From Deltaproteobacteria bacterium (GTDB taxonomy: Bacteria; Desulfobacterota_B; Binatia; UBA9968): a stretch of 15,324 nucleotides of DNA. The notes below the pieces were generated by a model that did no database searches, was not told the origin of the DNA, and saw nothing but the letters and a program-made list of their open reading frames with translations. Made by a program: the position numbers and the translations under genes. The stretch is from contig VBKY01000152.1 in the NCBI GenBank assembly GCA_005879255.1, positions 1-15,324 of the forward strand. Direction: 5' to 3'. Of the stretch, positions 13,125 to 15,324 are shown piece after piece (positions within the stretch are counted from its first letter, which is position 1; each line of letters opens with the position of its first letter).

Positions 13125-14144
13125 ATGCCGAACAGTACGGCCTTTGAGCATCTCAAGGAGTTGCATGAAAAGTATGCGCGCCACGATTTGCGCGGCATGT
13201 GGCAGCGCGATGGTTCGAGCTCGCCAAAGCTCCAGCCGCGACTTTGGCCCTGGCAGGAAGTCGCGCCGCTTCTTGACGAGTCTTTAAGAACAGTTCGCTT
13301 GCCCGAAGACACCGACCAGCGGGTTATCGGGTTGGCGGCTCCAAATTTTTCCAGCGGCGCGGTTTACGTCTCTTACCAACTTCTCAATCCTGGCGAGAAG
13401 GTTCCCTCCCATCGTCACACACCGGCGCAGATGCGCTTTATCATTCAGGGTACGGGCGCCTATACGACTTCAGACGGGGAACGCATGTTTATGGAGCCCG
13501 GCGATCTTCTCGTGCAACCCAATTGGAGTTGGCACGGGACAGCTAACATCGGCGAAGGTCCGATTTACTGGCTGGATATTCAAGATCGCAACTTGGTGAA
13601 TTATCTCGGAGCGTTTCGGCGCGAACTCTGGCCTAACGACGAAGTGCAACCCACCGTCCATCCGGAAAACTATTACTCCAAGGTCGCGGGCGGCCTTCGG
13701 CCGGTAAAATCTGCCGGCGCATCGCAGATTCTTCCGCCCACGCATTACAAATGGAATGACACTCTAAAGGCGGTGCAGGAGCTTACCGAGACTGCTGCAG
13801 TAAACCCCTACGACGGTCTAATGTTCGAATACACAAACCCTTCTACCGGCGGCCACACCTTGCCCACACTCAGCGCGCAGATTCAGCTCTTACAGCCGTC
13901 GCAAAAGACGCGCGAGCACCGGCACACTGGGATAACGATGTATTTCGTCGTCAAAGGCCAAGGCACGACGACGGTCACTGGCAGTACCACAATCGAATGG
14001 CGCGAGCGAGATTGTTTCATGCTCCCGCCGTTTCAATGGCATTCACATCAGAACAGTTCGATGAACGAGCGCGCTATTCTTTTCACGGTCAGCGACCGCC
14101 CGGCGCTCGAAGCGCTCGGTCTTTACCATGAAGAAGGAAGGTAA
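13125..14144 (+). CDS. Double-cupin protein, gentisate 1,2-dioxygenase-like
   Basis: A 339-residue bicupin. AAGGGAG 8 nt before ATG 13125 gives the start. Cupin 1 has 'SHRHTPAQMRFIIQGTGAYTT' with H96 and H98, then 'PGDLLVQPNWSWHG' with H137, a full 2-His plus His metal set. Cupin 2 has 'REHRHTGITMYFVVKGQGTT' with H265 and H267, and 'LPPFQWHSHQN' with H306. Gentisate and related ring-cleaving dioxygenases bind Fe(II) in such cupins. Here both cupins keep three His, whereas many family members keep a working site only in the first. The substrate could be gentisate, 1-hydroxy-2-naphthoate or salicylate-type compounds and cannot be fixed from sequence. It is expected to be cytoplasmic. It is probably co-transcribed with the core-MetE gene. 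Confidence 0.85.
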   Translation: MPNSTAFEHLKELHEKYARHDLRGMWQRDGSSSPKLQPRLWPWQEVAPLLDESLRTVRLPEDTDQRVIGLAAPNFSSGAVYVSYQLLNPGEKVPSHRHTPAQMRFIIQGTGAYTTSDGERMFMEPGDLLVQPNWSWHGTANIGEGPIYWLDIQDRNLVNYLGAFRRELWPNDEVQPTVHPENYYSKVAGGLRPVKSAGASQILPPTHYKWNDTLKAVQELTETAAVNPYDGLMFEYTNPSTGGHTLPTLSAQIQLLQPSQKTREHRHTGITMYFVVKGQGTTTVTGSTTIEWRERDCFMLPPFQWHSHQNSSMNERAILFTVSDRPALEALGLYHEEGR

Positions 14145-14163
14145 GAATTGGAGCACTGGAAAC

Positions 14164-14206
14164 GGGGACTGGCTACTTTCTGTTTTTCAAAAACTTGCCT
14201 GTCCCC
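14164..14206. repeat. REP-like palindrome
   Basis: The left arm starts GGGGACTGGCTACTTT (14164) and the right arm ends CTTGCCTGTCCCC (14206). They pair at 14 of 18 positions around a short T/A-rich loop. It lies directly after the bicupin stop and can be read through as open frame, but the frame upstream of 14284 is not protein-like. This is another dispersed palindrome class frequently seen with REP-associated transposases. Confidence 0.62.
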
Positions 14207-14223
14207 CTGACTTGATGGGTCAG

Positions 14224-14263
14224 CTACCAATACACCATCACTCCGGTACTCCATCACCCTATT
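14224..14263. repeat. 8-bp-period array, copy 2
   Basis: Five exact 8-bp steps from 14224 read CTACCAAT, ACACCATC, ACTCCGGT, ACTCCATC and ACCCTATT. The consensus is near ACTCCATC, the same as the ACTCCANN units at 11996-12019. It ends 20 bp before the amidohydrolase start, just ahead of the ribosome site. Confidence 0.55.
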
Positions 14264-14283
14264 TAACATCAGAGGAGGTTACG

Positions 14284-15324
14284 ATGGCTCGTAAAGTTCA
14301 AATGGTCTCCGGGGATTCCCATCTTGATTTTCCCCCCGAGCGTTGGACCCACCGCGTGCCCACGAAGTGGCGTGACCGGGCGCCGCGGCGCATCAAGCTC
14401 GCCAACGGCGACGATGCATTTATCATTGAGAATCGTCGCCCGCACTCGCCCAGTCTCCAGATCACGGGGACGGGCGGCGCTTACGATAAGCACGACATCA
14501 ACGGCGTCAGTTACGATGGGCCCGGCACCGGTAGCCCGGCACGGCGGTTGGGCGAACAAGACCAAGACGGTGTCGACGCCGAGGTCCTCTACACCCACCC
14601 TTCTTATATGAGCTCCTGGCGCGGCATCAGCGATGACGAACCGTACCTCGCTTTGATTCGCGCCTACAATTCTTGGCTCATCGAAGAGTATTGCTCCTTC
14701 GCGCCCGATAGATTGATCGCCATGGGCGTGATCCCGGACACCGGCGTCAACGACGCCATCGCCGAGCTCGAGTTCTGCGCGCGCGCCGGCTACAAAGGTG
14801 TCTGTCTCTACAAGTTCCCCAACGGCAAAGGCTACGCGCTTCCCGAAGACGATCGCTTCTGGGCGGCGGCCATCGAACTCGGCATGCCGATTACTGCACA
14901 CACCAACGGTGGCACGACGAGATTTTCTCGAGAGCGCCCGGCCGCGATCCGGTGAGCTTGCTCGTCCGTTTCACCAGCGACAATGCGTTGGCGCCGTTGC
15001 AGCTCGCCTTCGCGGGCGTGTTCGATCGATTTCCAAAGTTACGCGTCTACTGGGCCGAGACTCAGGTCGGCTGGCTGCCTTACTGTCTCTCGCAAATCGA
15101 CGATAACTACGAGCGCAATCGCTACTGGGCAGAGCGCGATTGGGGTATGCAACCGCTCAAGTGCAAGCCAAGTGAGTATCTGCGCGAGCGCAATCGCTGG
15201 GGGTTCATGAAAGATCCGCTCGGTGTTCGGCTGCGTCACGACGTCGGCGTTAAAGCATTGCTGTGGGGGAGCGACTTTGCCCATGCGACTGGCGATTGGC
15301 CGGAATCGCGCCGGGTCATCGACG
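14284..15324 (+). pseudogene. ACMSD-type amidohydrolase, frameshifted and cut by window edge
   Basis: An AGAGGAGG site 5 nt upstream marks the ATG at 14284. Frame 1 reads 'DSHLDFPPERWTHRVPTKWRDRAPRR' (metal residues D11, H13), through 'FAPDRLIAMGVIPD' and 'GMPITAHTNGG' (H206), then loses homology and stops at TGA 14953-14955. Homology resumes in the -1 frame: from about 14916 it reads 'DEIFSRAPGRDPVSLLVRFT', then 'LAPLQLAFAGVFDRFPKLRVYWAETQVGWLP', and near the edge 'LLWGSDFAHATGDWPESR' with the conserved active-site Asp. A loss of one base between 14910 and 14946 explains both parts. No good slippery heptamer is seen, so programmed shifting is unlikely. The intact enzyme would be a metal-dependent hydrolase/decarboxylase of the amidohydrolase_2 (ACMSD) family. 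The neighbouring dioxygenase-like gene fits an aromatic-degradation role. The 3' end lies outside the window. Confidence 0.82.

Noticed and set aside
14919..14929. Programmed -1 frameshift signal in the amidohydrolase
   Set aside because: The local codons AGA TTT TCT do not form an X-XXY-YYZ slippery heptamer, and no clear downstream stimulatory structure was seen.

Overview
The window looks like a chromosomal segment from an uncultured, environmental, GC-rich Gram-negative-type bacterium. The lineage call is inference only. It rests on orphan NMT1/SsuA-type and TAXI-type solute-binding proteins, a Tat-exported molybdenum hydroxylase, core-MetE, double-cupin and amidohydrolase genes, and long intergenic regions full of palindromic and short tandem repeats. 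That mix fits groups such as Rokubacteria, Tectomicrobia, Binatota or other 'deltaproteobacterial' metagenome lineages. No rRNA, tRNA, CRISPR array or phage gene was seen. The first kilobase is visibly more AT-rich than the rest.

Layout. 1-417: C-terminal end of a regulator-like protein, followed by gene-poor DNA with a strong intrinsic terminator (682-705). 781-930 (-): a 49-residue lmo0937-type membrane protein. 1028-2901 (-): a two-gene unit, an exported NMT1/SsuA-type binding protein followed 20 bp later by a PaaA/PaaC-like ferritin-fold protein. A near-consensus sigma70 promoter overlaps the longest possible start and moves the real start inward. 3168-4175 (+): a divergent paralogous binding protein. 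4211-4921: a transposase remnant (REP-associated tyrosine transposase C-terminus) and a PNPOx-like flavin-binding gene split by an in-frame TGA. 5202-7956 (+): iorA/iorB-like molybdenum hydroxylase subunits. 8032-9021 (-): a TAXI-type binding protein with no signal peptide. 9411-10607 (+): an MFS exporter whose only well-placed start is ATT. 11085-11810 (+): an RluA-family pseudouridine synthase. 12094-15324 (+): a core-MetE-like methyltransferase, a gentisate-dioxygenase-like double cupin and an ACMSD-type amidohydrolase; the last is frameshifted and runs off the right edge.

Working together. The enzymes (molybdenum hydroxylase, cupin dioxygenase, amidohydrolase/decarboxylase, possible methyltransferase, diiron-type protein) and the several binding proteins suggest uptake and oxidative breakdown of aromatic or heteroaromatic compounds. 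No substrate can be named from sequence. None of the binding proteins has a permease or ATPase partner here.

The strongest unexplained signal is the intergenic repeat load. There are at least four REP-like or palindromic elements, two arrays of 8-bp period that share a consensus, one array of 9-bp period, and a mirrored CGTG/CACG array between convergent genes, together with a decayed REP-associated transposase. Three coding units are broken (transposase fragment, nonsense PNPOx, frameshifted amidohydrolase), which is either real decay or residual assembly error.
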